Assembly (NCBI RefSeq): GCF_026616895.1
Contig: NZ_JANYME010000001.1
Coordinates: forward strand, 62,001 to 126,000
Source of the DNA: Campylobacter sp. MG1
GTDB lineage: Bacteria; Campylobacterota; Campylobacteria; Campylobacterales; Campylobacteraceae
DNA length: 64,000 bases
Reading direction: 5' to 3'
Both the position numbers and the translations under genes were made by a program. Below the pieces are notes generated by a model, which saw only the letters and a program-made list of their open reading frames with translations, was not told where the DNA came from and searched no databases. Shown piece after piece: positions 10,401-18,404 of the stretch (position 1 is its first letter; the number at the start of each line of letters is the position of its first letter).

Positions 10401-13400
10401 TAATTCTATACAAGGTAAAAATAATAATGCTAATACTACAGGTATAAAATTTAATGATGATAATGTTAGTTTATTAGGTAGTAATGTAAAACTTTCAAAT
10501 GTAGCAGCCGGTGCCATTAGTGATAGTTCAAAAGAAGCTATTAATGGCTCACAATTACATAATTTAGGTAATATTTTAGGGTTAAATTCAAATGATACCA
10601 TTTTTGATAATCCTACTTTTACAGCATTAAAAGATAAGCAAGGAAAAAATATAACGACTAATCAAGCTACTTATTTAAATGTATTAAATAGCACTATAGA
10701 TAGAGTAAATAGTGGAATGATTTTTGCAGATAATACTGGTGAAAATACTCAATATTTAGGCTCAAAACTTAGTGTTGTAGGTTCAGCAGCTACTAATGGT
10801 GTAAATTATGTTAGTGATAATATTACTACAGAATATAAAAATGAAAATGGTGATGGGACTATCACTATAAAAATGAGTGAAAAACCTACATTTAATGAGG
10901 TTAAAGCAGATAAATTTATCGCTGGTGATGTAGTAGTTGATAAAGATAAAGGTATAAATGCAGGTAATAAACCTATAACAAATGTAGCAACTCCTACAAA
11001 TGGTAAGGACGCTACGAATAAAGATTATGTTGATGCAGCTGTAACAAACGCTGTGAATGGTAGCAAATGGGAAATTCGAGGTAATGACAAAAAAGTTGCT
11101 GAAATAGGAAAAGATAGCAAGGTAAATTTTGCTAATGGCACAGGAACTACGGCAAATGTTGTCAATGAAAATGGTGCTACAAAGGTTACATTTAATGTTA
11201 ATCTAGCAAATAAACCTACAATTACCGATGGCGTTATTACAATACCAACTACACCAAATGTTGCAAATACATTCTATGACGCACCTACTATTGATAATAT
11301 GCTTGGTGCAATAGGTTGGAATGTATCAGGTGAAAATAATGCTAATAAACACCTAATTACCAGTGGCAACCAGGTTGAATTTGTAACTACTACTCCAAAT
11401 ACTACAAGTGTAGATGTGAGTACTGACAATAATGGTAAAACAACTATCACAGTTAATACATTAACAGCAAGTTTAAGTAATGATAATAATGGTAAAATAG
11501 TAAATCCTACTGGTGCTGATAAATTAGTAACAGCTGGTAATGTAGCTAATGTCGTTAATACAGGCTTAGATTATTTAAAAGATTTAGGTTTAACATTTAA
11601 TGCTGATACTGGAACAACAAAACAAGCATTAGGTTCGACTCTAAATATAAATGCTGGTAATATAGATAATGTTTTTGTTGGTAGTAATTTACAAACTAAA
11701 GCTGAAAATGGTAAAATTATAATAGGTTTCAAAGACAGTCCTACATTTAAAGATATTAACGCTGATAAAGTTGATGTTGGTGGTATAGTAATTGAGAAAG
11801 ACAAAGGTATAAATGCTGGTAATCAAAAAATCACAAATGTAGCAGATGGTAATATCACTGAAAATTCAAAAGATGCTATTAATGGTGGTCAAATTCATAA
11901 TCTAAAAAATGAATTAAATACAAGTATTAACGCTTCAAAAACCGAAGTAACAGGCACAGGTGCAACTATAATTACACAAGAAGTAGGAACAAATAATCAA
12001 ACGATTTATAATGTTCATGTAGATAAGCCTATACAATTTACAACCGCAGATGGCACACAAGTTACTAAAGTTGGTGATGAATTTTATAAAATAAAAGATG
12101 GTAAGCCTGATATGAATTCAAAAGTTGATTCTAATGATGTTGTTATATCTATGGTTAATCCAGACGGCACATCAACTACTCCTACAAAATTAACAAATTT
12201 AGCTAAAGGTAGTATTACTGATAATTCAACTGATGCTATCAATGGTAGCCAGTTGAAAGATTTAGGTGATAAATTAGGTCTTAGTTTAAATGATACTGGT
12301 GATGGATTTAAAGCACCTAATTTTACAGCGATTACAGCTGGTAAAAATGCTCCTACTACAAGTTATAAAGATGCTATTGATGATTTGATATTAGCTATGA
12401 ATAAGGGTAGGGTGTTTAATGCTGATAATGGTATAATTACTACAAAACAGCTAGGTGATACATTATCAATTACTACAGGCGATTTTAATTTTGAAAGCAA
12501 TAATGTAAGTAATGATTACACAAATAAAAATATTGCTTCAGTTGTAAAAGATGATAAAATTGTAATAGGTTTTAAAGATAAACCTGAATTTAGTGAAGTT
12601 ACAATAAAAGATAATAATGGTTCTACTGTTATTAATGGTAATTCTATTAATAATAATGGTAAAAGTGGAATTGAATTTAAAGACAATGAAATCACATTAA
12701 AAGGTAATGGTAATAGTTCTCCTGTAAAAATTACAAATGTAGCTGATGGTAATATCGCTGAAAATTCAAAAGATGCTATCAATGGTGGTCAAATTCATAA
12801 TCTAAAAAATGAATTAAATACAAATATTAACGCAGCGAAAACTGAAGTGGAATCAGATGATAAGTCAATAAATATTGCTGAAAGACAAGGTGATAATAAA
12901 CAAACAATTTATGATTTATCAGTTGTAAAATCAGAATTAAGCATATCAAATGACGGAAAAACTATAGCAAGTAATACGCCAAATAATGCTTTCGTAACTG
13001 GAGATAATGTAGCTAATATCGTAAATAAAGCGACAGCTAGTGCTAGAACTGAAGTAATAGAAGGTAAAAATGTAAGCGTGGTAGCTACTAATGGAGCTGA
13101 TGGGCATGATATTTATGAGATAAATGTAAAAGGCGACTTAGATGAAATTTCATCACTTACTAATGGTGCTACAAAAATTACACTTGACAAGGATAAAAAC
13201 GAATTAAATGTAAATGGTGCAAAAATTACAAATGTAGCTGATGGTGAGATTAATGCTAATTCAAAAGATGCTATCAATGGTAGTCAAATTTATAATCTAA
13301 AAAATGAATTAAACGAAAATATTAATGCGGCAAAAACTGAAGTTGTGTCAAATGATGGTTCGGTAAATATTAAAGAGCAATTAGGTAATAATAAACAAAC

Positions 13401-14724
13401 AATTTATGACTTATCAGTTGTAAAATCAGAATTAAGTATATCAGGCGATGGTAAAACAATTACAAGTAATACACCTAATAATGCTTTCGTAACTGGAGAT
13501 AATGTAGCTAATATTGTAAATAAAGCGACAGCTAGTGCTAGAACTGAAGTGATAGAAGGTAAAAATGTAAATATTGTAAGCAGTCAAGGTTTAGATGGGC
13601 ATGATATTTATGAGATAAATGTAAAAGGTGACTTGGATGAAATTTCATCACTTACTAATGGTGCTACAAAAATTACACTTGATGAGGACAAAAACGAATT
13701 AAATGTAAATGATGCAAAAATTACAAATGTATCTAATGGAGATATTAGTAAGGATTCTAAAGATGTTATTAATGGTAGTCAATTAGATAGTTTAAGAGAG
13801 GCTTTAGGACTTGCACTTAATGATAGTAAAGATGGTTTTGCAAAACCTGATTTTCATGCTATAAAAAATAGTGATGGAACAGATGAACCTAAAACACATA
13901 AAGAAGTAACCGCTATCATTGATGATATTATTGATACTGTTAATAAAGGTTTGGTATTTAATGGTAATACTGGTAATGATACAAATACTCAACAAAATTT
14001 AGGATCAAGGCTTAGTGTTATAGGAAGCGAAAAAGTTGCTGGTGAAAATTATTCATCAAATAATATTACAACTACTTATGAATATAATCAAGGTAATGGA
14101 GTAATTAAAATAGAGATGAAAAAAAATCCTACATTTAATAATATTACTGCAAATCAAGTAGTAGCTAATGAATTTAAATCTGGTGATGTCGTTATCAATA
14201 ATGATGGTATAAATGCTGGTGGTAAAAAGATTCAAAATGTTGCAGCTGGAACAAAACAAACAGATGCAGCGAATGTTTCACAAATAGTAGAAACAGTTCA
14301 TACTATGATATTAGGTGCTGGTTATGAATTACCAGAAGGTAAAATTGTTACAGTAAATGAAGAGACAGGTAAAATTGAAATTAATAAAAATTTAAATATC
14401 GGTGGTACTGGTGCAAATAATATAAATGATGCGATAGCTAGTATTAAGGGAGATAATATTCGCTTAAATGAAATTGTTAATAAAAATAAAAAAGAAGCAA
14501 ATGCAGGAACTGCTAATGCTTTAGCTGTAGGAAATTTACCTCAATCAACTATACCTGGTAAAGGAATGTTTTCTTTAGGATATGGAACATATAATGGACA
14601 AAATGCAGCAGCTTTTGGAATATCAAAAATGTCTGATAGTGGCAAGTGGGTATTTAAAGGTGCTATGAGTTATGATTCACAAAGAAATGTAGGTGGAGCA
14701 GCTTCAGTTGGATTTCACTGGTAA
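4465..14724 (+). CDS. Giant trimeric autotransporter adhesin (YadA-like, type Vc secretion)
   Basis: A 3,419-aa surface adhesin that trimerises and anchors itself in the outer membrane. Residues 1 to about 24 are an extended signal peptide region (ESPR type); a hydrophobic core follows and ends in LYA, with cleavage likely after residue 72. The passenger starts with YadA-head repeats carrying SxAIG motifs. Head, neck and stalk modules then alternate. Neck motifs of the form STDAINGSQLY recur at about residues 411, 818, 1281, 1535, 2019, 2465, 2585, 2765, 2930 and 3095. A YFSINS-type module opener recurs near 485, 897 and 1302. The last 75 residues are the YadA anchor, ending in Trp. Two 165-residue stalk units are tandem duplicates. 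Such proteins bind host matrix or cells and promote autoaggregation. Transcription is probably phase variable, and a TpgA-like gene follows. Confidence 0.95.
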   Translation: MNKNYKLTFKQGIGYVPISEKSSSFCKGQRAVVSNSKSNQECGVFSKFFSINPALSIIVSSVIFCTPVDLYAVTGGGNNVNIDSNNNMAIGNNSTATSDKANTGRAIAIGSDSAGTDGVRKTTVTGEQSIGIGTGINVTKRQSIGIGNDIDVTGEGAIALGSDDMGSLSNNLGYPRTTASGQGSVAIGTHTKSTATASLALGANANANSNYSLAMMWGSSASGENSIAVGNTATTTENNSIAIGNTAKTSGSSSVAIGKKSNASGAGSIAIGGDEVIPINGTKYVTTEATGNGAVAVGSLSKATGNASLALGSNAIANNEYSLAMMWGSSVSSNNAIAIGKVAQVGSGINNAVAIGSESVANSLNTGDYTYTAGMNNSKTISVESRATVFSIGKSGLTRQIQNVSPGVVSATSTDAINGAQLYITAENLKNYSDTVGWKIQANGAGNTKIINDNIVNFKTGDNGANNIELSLNTAGNTTTLNMYTKYFSINSTDTGNKDSLGAKGTNAMAIGPNALANGKESLALGNYAGSVYSEVNKYLSKVSQPTINQSTGEKSLSIGNYALASGIFSTSIGAFTYATSNRSLAIGSNNGHTDNAQSFTLVSGAQSVGIGSGLLVSGDQSIGIGNDIKTFGYGAVAIGGDDSGRSGYWTPTIANGNGSVALGTHSQAIGNYSLALGSDSKAGTTSETTTDGSTLTKKVAITSGEYALAIMSKSQAQKNNSIAIGYMANSANDSAIAIGQNATASNDNSVAMGSYSKTKNANTSGTYFYNPFAVTTLATNTVAGLPKDGTSGTSVFSVGDTGKERQIVNVAAGDISATSTDAINGSQLFFTAEKLKEYSNSVGWNISGTNNNTQVTNKITNDKKVKFVGGGDTTVSVENSDSDKTTTITISSKSGSTIKYFSVNSSETGNEKNDGAIATNSVAIGPNATAKSDNAIVLGNNSSISDSINSGIFGNDNKIQAFTNNGTKQNGSGKAYAIGGNNTIKNSSDTTIVGIGNQIDDAQNSFLLGNKNESFNNVDNKGLNNTQLVGNENKSTNTKNSLIFGYKNSDENSDSVFIIGRNNITSSSGGDFNETGKGSLNLIGSGNNGSGSGNSSIIGNKNISNSNLTQIFGNSNNATSSKNSIAIGNENTLTSVDSSAAFGNKNTIVKNNSFAIGNNNNVTGANTYVLGNNVVAKVSNSLYLGDNSTITYSNFINTENTANAPKNLDKDNQAGSTTTGGSNGTITKGTILKGTKKAIVYGGETGSADIFAGATSIGGVSVGYAGGERRIMNVAAGEISPTSTDAVNGSQLYAVALKNYTPYFSINSKADGNYKNDGARAENSIAIGADVSNEIGKSDFSISLGTGIKNANDSSVLIGYGAGSEVGKENDMSLVGIQAIGIGRNSLPKGNYSIALGSNSQANGEKSISLGNAINDVSKGVAIGDGAKIVGSTNIFSSVAIGADSEVTGVNTGNYVFSINSIENNDNVGAKPDNKFLTQDEYQALFTKSKDINLSSDERLNASKEIKNKSMSVFSVGSAGKERQIQNVAAGVVDEFSTDAINGSQLYYTASNLKTYADTIGFDVSDGTNNAEIDNNLTTEIDRKKLSFKSDSDNTLSVTLDKTNANEPTIKIATKTTTVSKGADGDYVADTTGSHNKDNLITAGNVASNLNELKTDLTNLGLDFTADNNGTAGKIHKNLGESLAIITNDFDDYKGTNLETRINGNSIEIGFSDKPTFSEVTANKFTAGKVTIDKDNGINAGDKKITNVETPTDDNDAANKKYVDDHKWIIAGNDGAEVNKVGKDNKVQFVNGTGTTASVTDDSGNTKVTFNVDKLSATLNNDNKVVLAQNNENSFYDVKSINTIANNIGWSVSDKNGAQNFVKNDSNVKFISGNDKTTEVVVEKNDDKTTTIKITAKNDELNAFKEKAITFKTQDGEVSKKLDETLEVVANDIGNDHKGQNLQTSIVDGKLAIGLKDNPEFNSVKVGDNNANNMVISGNSIQGKNNNANTTGIKFNDDNVSLLGSNVKLSNVAAGAISDSSKEAINGSQLHNLGNILGLNSNDTIFDNPTFTALKDKQGKNITTNQATYLNVLNSTIDRVNSGMIFADNTGENTQYLGSKLSVVGSAATNGVNYVSDNITTEYKNENGDGTITIKMSEKPTFNEVKADKFIAGDVVVDKDKGINAGNKPITNVATPTNGKDATNKDYVDAAVTNAVNGSKWEIRGNDKKVAEIGKDSKVNFANGTGTTANVVNENGATKVTFNVNLANKPTITDGVITIPTTPNVANTFYDAPTIDNMLGAIGWNVSGENNANKHLITSGNQVEFVTTTPNTTSVDVSTDNNGKTTITVNTLTASLSNDNNGKIVNPTGADKLVTAGNVANVVNTGLDYLKDLGLTFNADTGTTKQALGSTLNINAGNIDNVFVGSNLQTKAENGKIIIGFKDSPTFKDINADKVDVGGIVIEKDKGINAGNQKITNVADGNITENSKDAINGGQIHNLKNELNTSINASKTEVTGTGATIITQEVGTNNQTIYNVHVDKPIQFTTADGTQVTKVGDEFYKIKDGKPDMNSKVDSNDVVISMVNPDGTSTTPTKLTNLAKGSITDNSTDAINGSQLKDLGDKLGLSLNDTGDGFKAPNFTAITAGKNAPTTSYKDAIDDLILAMNKGRVFNADNGIITTKQLGDTLSITTGDFNFESNNVSNDYTNKNIASVVKDDKIVIGFKDKPEFSEVTIKDNNGSTVINGNSINNNGKSGIEFKDNEITLKGNGNSSPVKITNVADGNIAENSKDAINGGQIHNLKNELNTNINAAKTEVESDDKSINIAERQGDNKQTIYDLSVVKSELSISNDGKTIASNTPNNAFVTGDNVANIVNKATASARTEVIEGKNVSVVATNGADGHDIYEINVKGDLDEISSLTNGATKITLDKDKNELNVNGAKITNVADGEINANSKDAINGSQIYNLKNELNENINAAKTEVVSNDGSVNIKEQLGNNKQTIYDLSVVKSELSISGDGKTITSNTPNNAFVTGDNVANIVNKATASARTEVIEGKNVNIVSSQGLDGHDIYEINVKGDLDEISSLTNGATKITLDEDKNELNVNDAKITNVSNGDISKDSKDVINGSQLDSLREALGLALNDSKDGFAKPDFHAIKNSDGTDEPKTHKEVTAIIDDIIDTVNKGLVFNGNTGNDTNTQQNLGSRLSVIGSEKVAGENYSSNNITTTYEYNQGNGVIKIEMKKNPTFNNITANQVVANEFKSGDVVINNDGINAGGKKIQNVAAGTKQTDAANVSQIVETVHTMILGAGYELPEGKIVTVNEETGKIEINKNLNIGGTGANNINDAIASIKGDNIRLNEIVNKNKKEANAGTANALAVGNLPQSTIPGKGMFSLGYGTYNGQNAAAFGISKMSDSGKWVFKGAMSYDSQRNVGGAASVGFHW
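12727..13716 (+). repeat. Two tandem 495-bp units inside the adhesin stalk
   Basis: The sequence AAAATTACAAATGTA begins at 12727, 13222 and 13717, exactly 495 bp (165 codons) apart. The units 12727-13221 and 13222-13716 are highly similar at DNA level, with long identical stretches in the second half of each (for example 13021-13055 against 13516-13550). The third copy diverges soon after its start. The period keeps the reading frame, so recombination between units would change stalk length without inactivating the protein. Confidence 0.85.
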
Positions 14725-14727
14725 TAT

Positions 14728-14751
14728 AAAAAGAGTTTTAAACTCTTTTTT
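14728..14751 (+). terminator. Hairpin with T-run after the adhesin gene
   Basis: Arms AAAAAGAGTTT and AAACTCTTTTT (about 11 bp) directly follow the adhesin stop codon and end in a T-run. This is a classic intrinsic terminator. It lies only 16 nt before the next ATG, so read-through may supply the downstream gene at a lower level. Confidence 0.8.
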
Positions 14752-14766
14752 GATGAAAGGATTTTT

Positions 14767-15522
14767 ATGTATAAAAAAATAACGGTTGGAATTTTATCTT
14801 TATTAATGTTTGGTTGTTCTGATTATATTACTAAAAATATCCCAAAAGATGGAATAATGAAATATGATGAAGTAAGGTGGCCAAAAATTGATTCTGCTTG
14901 GATAAAAGGTGGGACATATCCTAATATAGAAAATCTTAAAAAAATAAAAAAAGATATGACTAAGGATCAAATTTATGCATTAATCAGTCATCCACATTAT
15001 TCCGAAGGAATGTTTTCTCCGGTTGAATGGGATTATTTATTTAATTTTATATCTAGCGATAATAATATTATTCAATGTCAATACAAGATTATTTTTGATA
15101 AAAATAAAAAAGCACAAAGTTTTTTTTATAAGCCAAAAAATTGTATTGAATTAATTGAGAAAAAAGATAATAAGATTATGCAAGAAAAAGAAATAGAATT
15201 ATTATTTGATTTTGATAAATTTGATATAAAAAATGATGAAATCAAAAAACTTAAGAAATTTGTCAGTAATATTGATAAAGATACTACAATTTATGTAAGG
15301 GCACATACTGATTATTTTGGAAGTGATTATTATAATTTAACCTTAGCTGAGAGTAGGGCAAAAAGTGTTGAAAATGAACTTTTAAAATTAGGTTACAAAA
15401 AAATAAAAATAAATATAATAGGCGAAAGAGAACAAGTTAAAATCTGTGCTAATGTAGATAAAAAAGAGCAACAAGTAAAATGCTTAAAACCAAATAGGCG
15501 TGTAACTATTGAAATAAAATAA
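14767..15522 (+). CDS. TpgA-like periplasmic lipoprotein (BamE/SmpA-like plus OmpA-like domain)
   Basis: A 251-aa envelope protein. The N-terminus is lipoprotein-like (hydrophobic stretch ending MFGC, with Cys17 as the likely lipidated residue; positions -3 and -2 are not ideal). Residues about 50-120 resemble BamE/SmpA-OmlA domains (KDMTKDQIYALISHP and EWDYLFNF). Residues about 145-251 form an OmpA-C-like peptidoglycan-binding domain, with the diaminopimelate-binding Asp in HTDYFG and Arg in ESRA. The same domain order is known in TpgA, encoded directly after the Acinetobacter adhesin AtaA, which ties the trimeric adhesin to peptidoglycan. Its place directly after the adhesin gene supports the same role here. 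AAAGG before the ATG serves as ribosome binding site. Confidence 0.85.
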   Translation: MYKKITVGILSLLMFGCSDYITKNIPKDGIMKYDEVRWPKIDSAWIKGGTYPNIENLKKIKKDMTKDQIYALISHPHYSEGMFSPVEWDYLFNFISSDNNIIQCQYKIIFDKNKKAQSFFYKPKNCIELIEKKDNKIMQEKEIELLFDFDKFDIKNDEIKKLKKFVSNIDKDTTIYVRAHTDYFGSDYYNLTLAESRAKSVENELLKLGYKKIKINIIGEREQVKICANVDKKEQQVKCLKPNRRVTIEIK

Positions 15523-15527
15523 TAATT

Positions 15528-15556
15528 GCAAACACTTTATGTGTTTGCGCTTTTTT
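15528..15556 (+). terminator. Intrinsic terminator after the TpgA-like gene
   Basis: Perfect 8-bp stem GCAAACAC/GTGTTTGC with loop TTTAT, followed by GC and six T. It ends the adhesin locus. Confidence 0.88.
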
Positions 15557-15654
15557 AAAATATTTAAGCTTTCTTTAAAATATTGTTTGTTTATTTTTTA
15601 AAATATAAAAATATTAATATAAGTTTAATATTGTAAAATATAAATATTTTAGTA

Positions 15655-15717
15655 TTTTTTATACTGAAAATAGTATAAAATTCATTAATATTTTAAAATT
15701 ATAAAATATTAATGAAT
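15655..15717. other. Two adjoining inverted repeats with 6-bp spacers; candidate difH site
   Basis: Repeat 1 has arms TTTTATACT (15657-15665) and AGTATAAAA (15672-15680) around GAAAAT. With 11-bp arms (two mismatches) it spans 15655-15682, a 28-bp dif-like layout. Repeat 2 has perfect 16-bp arms ATTCATTAATATTTTA (15680-15695) and its complement (15702-15717) around AAATTA. Xer recombination sites consist of two arms around a central region of about 6 bp, and difH lies beside xerH in related genomes. Both repeats lie just after the 3' end of xerH, so either could be the site. Alternatively they are a bidirectional terminator for the converging genes, although no clean T-run follows. Confidence 0.4.
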
Positions 15718-15735
15718 ATAGCTTTTTTGATAATG

Positions 15736-16800
15736 CTAAGAGTCATCTTTTAAATTTTTAGCGATTTTTGCTGCTAGTTTTAATTTATCATTATCAAAAT
15801 GAGTATAAATTCTTGAAGTATTAAGCGAAGCATGACCTAAGGCTTCTTGAACTAATAATAAATCCTTTTCTTTTTTATAGAGTAGGGTAGCAAAACTATG
15901 TCTTAACATATGGGCTCCATTTTTTTCTTTTCTAATCCCTGCTTGTAATAAGACATTTTCAATTAGTCTAGAAATATAAGCTTGTGTTAGTGGTTTACTA
16001 TTGCGTCCAATGAAAATAAAATCATCTTGTGCTATTATATTTTTTAAATAATTTAAATGATTGTTTATTAAATTTATATCTAATAATACCACGCGATATT
16101 TATTTCCTTTTGCGTGAATTCTTAAACTGACTAATTCATTTTCAAAACTAATATCTTTTAATCTTAATCTTAAAACTTCATTAACCCTAATACCTGTAAA
16201 AAGTATTATTTTTATGGCTAATTTGTTTCTGTCGGAATTACTTTTAAAATTAAATTCATCTAATGTTTTTAAAAATAATTTCATTTGCTCTTCATTCATA
16301 TATTCAGGTAATTTTTGACCAGCACTAGCTTTAAGACCAAGCCAATTTTTTAATTCTATTTCAAAAACATGACTACCATCGTCATCTTTATTTTGAGAAT
16401 TTAAAAATTTAAAAAAATTAACTATAGCTATCTTATAATTTTTTTTACTAGCATCACTAAGACCAGCTGTAATACTTGCAAGAATTTCAATAACTAAATC
16501 CTCATCAATTATTTTAAGAGAGTAGAGCTTGTAATGAATAATTTGTTCATAAAATTTTTTCAATGGATTAAAATAAGTATTAATTCCTATTATACCTATA
16601 TTTCTAATTTGTTTTGCTAAATTATCTAATTCTGTTATATTTTTTGGAGTTGTATTTAACTTTATATTAATATCACGCAATAAATCTGGATTATCTAGTA
16701 ATTTATTAGACAATGAATTTATTTTGAATTTCAAAAATTTACTAAGCCAAAACAACATAGAATTATTAAAATTTTCTTCACAATCAAGAGGGTATTTCAT
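15736..16800 (-). CDS. xerH: XerH-type tyrosine recombinase
   Basis: A 354-aa site-specific recombinase, the length expected for the single-recombinase XerH/difH system of Campylobacter and Helicobacter, which resolves chromosome dimers at difH. An N-terminal SAM-like core-binding domain covers roughly residues 60-165. The catalytic domain has all conserved residues: Arg in LFTGIRVNEVLRL, Lys in HAKGNKYR, His-x-x-Arg in HMLRHSFAT, His in LGHASLNTSRIYTH and the nucleophile Tyr in the same motif. The ATG lies behind a poorly visible ribosome binding site. Genes to its left run on plus and those immediately to its right on minus, the polarity expected at a replication terminus. It could instead serve a mobile element in the neighbouring island, but the family match favours the chromosomal role. 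Confidence 0.85.
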   Translation of the reverse strand: MKYPLDCEENFNNSMLFWLSKFLKFKINSLSNKLLDNPDLLRDINIKLNTTPKNITELDNLAKQIRNIGIIGINTYFNPLKKFYEQIIHYKLYSLKIIDEDLVIEILASITAGLSDASKKNYKIAIVNFFKFLNSQNKDDDGSHVFEIELKNWLGLKASAGQKLPEYMNEEQMKLFLKTLDEFNFKSNSDRNKLAIKIILFTGIRVNEVLRLRLKDISFENELVSLRIHAKGNKYRVVLLDINLINNHLNYLKNIIAQDDFIFIGRNSKPLTQAYISRLIENVLLQAGIRKEKNGAHMLRHSFATLLYKKEKDLLLVQEALGHASLNTSRIYTHFDNDKLKLAAKIAKNLKDDS

Positions 16801-17303
16801 TTTTATATCCTTTTTTATTTTAGTATATCAAAAAATGTTTTCAATATAAAATTATTTTAAATATTTTATCTATAGAAAAAATAGTACAAATATAAATTTA
16901 TATTTTACTTGCTATATAGTTAAATATATAAAATTATCATAATATTTTACTAATAATTTTATGTATAATTTTATGTATTTTTATATATAAAATTATACAT
17001 ATAAAAAGTGTGAAAATTTTTTATTGAATGTTTTAAAATTATATAGTATGAAAGATATAAGCTTTAAAACACGTAAAATTTATATAAAGTTAAGTAATAT
17101 AAAGTATGGAAAACAATACTTTTTTGTCTAAATTTAAAAAGTAAAACAAATTAATAAAATTAGTGGGATAAATAATTGTTTGAAAATTATAGTTTTCAAT
17201 ACTAATTTAATAATATTACTATTTTATCATATATATAATCCATATTACATCTGAAGCAATAATTTAATTTTTATTTTAAAACTATTTTTCTTTACATACT
17301 TTA
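16801..17303. other. AT-rich intergenic region upstream of xerH
   Basis: This 503-bp gap shows no gene. Two inverted repeats are visible. One has 15-bp perfect arms TATGTATAATTTTAT (16960-16974) and its complement (16987-17001) with a 12-bp loop. The other is AAAGTAT (17101-17107) with ATACTTT (17116-17122), spacer 8 bp, whose core GAAAAC resembles the GAAAAT spacer beside the other end of xerH. The 15-bp repeat may act as terminator for the minus-strand remnants to the right. Confidence 0.35.
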
Positions 17304-18266
17304 TTATAACAATTCTACTTCAATACCTGCTATTTTAAAAATTTCTCCTACTTTATCAAAATTGCTACTCATTATGGTCGCTTTTTTAAGATTTGGGAAT
17401 TGTTTTAACTCTAGTAAAGTTATCTCATTTATACAAAAATCCCATCTTCGCCGTCCCATTGCGGAATAATATTCAGATATATGTCATTTCAGCCATCCAT
17501 ATAAATTTCCTCAACCTTAGTTGCAAGCTCTTTTGGTATCGGCAATTTTTTGAAAAAATTAAGTGCAGGTTTTATAATAGTTTCGCTTTCTGTATCAATT
17601 TCTTTGCCATTATATTGCTCTGCAAAATCATAAATATCAAAATATGGTTCTAAAATTTCTAAATCATACATCAACACTTGTATAACGGCAAGTTTAAAAT
17701 TTAAATTATCAAAATGTAAGGCGTTTACAAGATTATTTTTAATCTTATAATTAGCTGGTTTTTTGATAGGTTTTGGTGAGAAATGGATAGAAAGAGTGTT
17801 GTTTAATTTTTTGATTTCACCATCTATATTTTCGCCATAATATATCCAAAAATCACTAATATAAGTAGAGCCACCCCAAAAATGAGGCTTATTACCTTCA
17901 AACATCACCATTGCATTGCAAGTCTTAGAAGGTAATTCATCATCTTTTTCATAGGTTGCCGGTATGACGGTTTTTCCTAAATAAAGAATAATAGAGTTAA
18001 TATTGTGATTATCATCTACATCAATATTGCAAGATTTATAAAATTTTTTTTATATTTGATAAAGTTGCACCAAAAACAATTCCTAACTCATCATAAATAT
18101 ATTTCATACGCACTTCATTTGCTTGATAAATACGATTTGGCTTTCCTAAGATTTCTTAAATATCTTTTAATGACAAAGGAAAATTTAAAACTTTATCATC
18201 TAACACTACTTTGTTCTCATATACATCAACTTTTTTTATTTCTTTTTTTCTTTTAAAAAGCCACAT
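17304..18266 (-). pseudogene. Broken DUF6892-type gene
   Basis: Read in three frames, the minus strand encodes about 320 residues of one protein. It starts at the ATG at 18266 (MWLFKRKKEIKK) behind a strong GGAGG site and ends at TAA 17304-17306. Four lesions are visible: an in-frame TAA at 18156-18158, a frameshift at the homopolymer of eight T (18044-18051), a TGA at 17489-17491 and a frameshift near 17432-17436. The conserved part, LAVIQVLMYDLEILEPYFDIYDF through EEIYMDG to IIPQWDGEDG, resembles the DUF6892 family as I remember it, found in polymorphic-toxin and rhs-type loci. Protein similarity continues past each lesion, so this is a recently decayed gene. A 140-residue open stretch remains (17489-17911), but it is only a fragment. 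Confidence 0.75.
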
Positions 18267-18376
18267 AAATCCTCCTTTATAATACTTGTTAGATAATTTA
18301 CTCCTTTTAATGATTTATCAAGACCTGTAGTATCTCCACCAATCTCAACTGTAATACCCTTTATTCTATTTGCCAC
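18236..18376 (-). pseudogene. N-terminal fragment of a phage tail tape-measure gene
   Basis: A GTG at 18376 follows a full Gram-positive-type ribosome binding site (AAGGAGGGAT). It opens a 46-codon frame whose first 27 residues, including RIKGITVEIGGDTTGLDK, match the very conserved start of tail tape-measure proteins of Firmicutes siphophages as I know them. Homology stops after KGVN. The frame then runs into the start of the neighbouring DUF6892-type gene and ends in TAA. A real tape-measure protein has many hundreds of residues, so this is the junction scar of a larger phage gene. It shows that the island DNA passed through a Firmicutes or Fusobacteria-like source. Confidence 0.65.
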
Positions 18377-18404
18377 TTATATCCCTCCTTTCTTAAAAAT
18401 GGAC

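Noticed and set aside
12727-13716. Repeats in the adhesin as a possible CRISPR array
   Set aside because: The units are 495 bp, coding and in frame; there are no short repeats with unique spacers and no cas genes.
17393-17653. 86-codon plus-strand frame
   Set aside because: It is antisense to the broken DUF6892-type gene, which has clear protein similarity and a ribosome binding site.
18005-18256. 83-codon plus-strand frame
   Set aside because: Shadow of the same broken gene; low-complexity product without a ribosome binding site.
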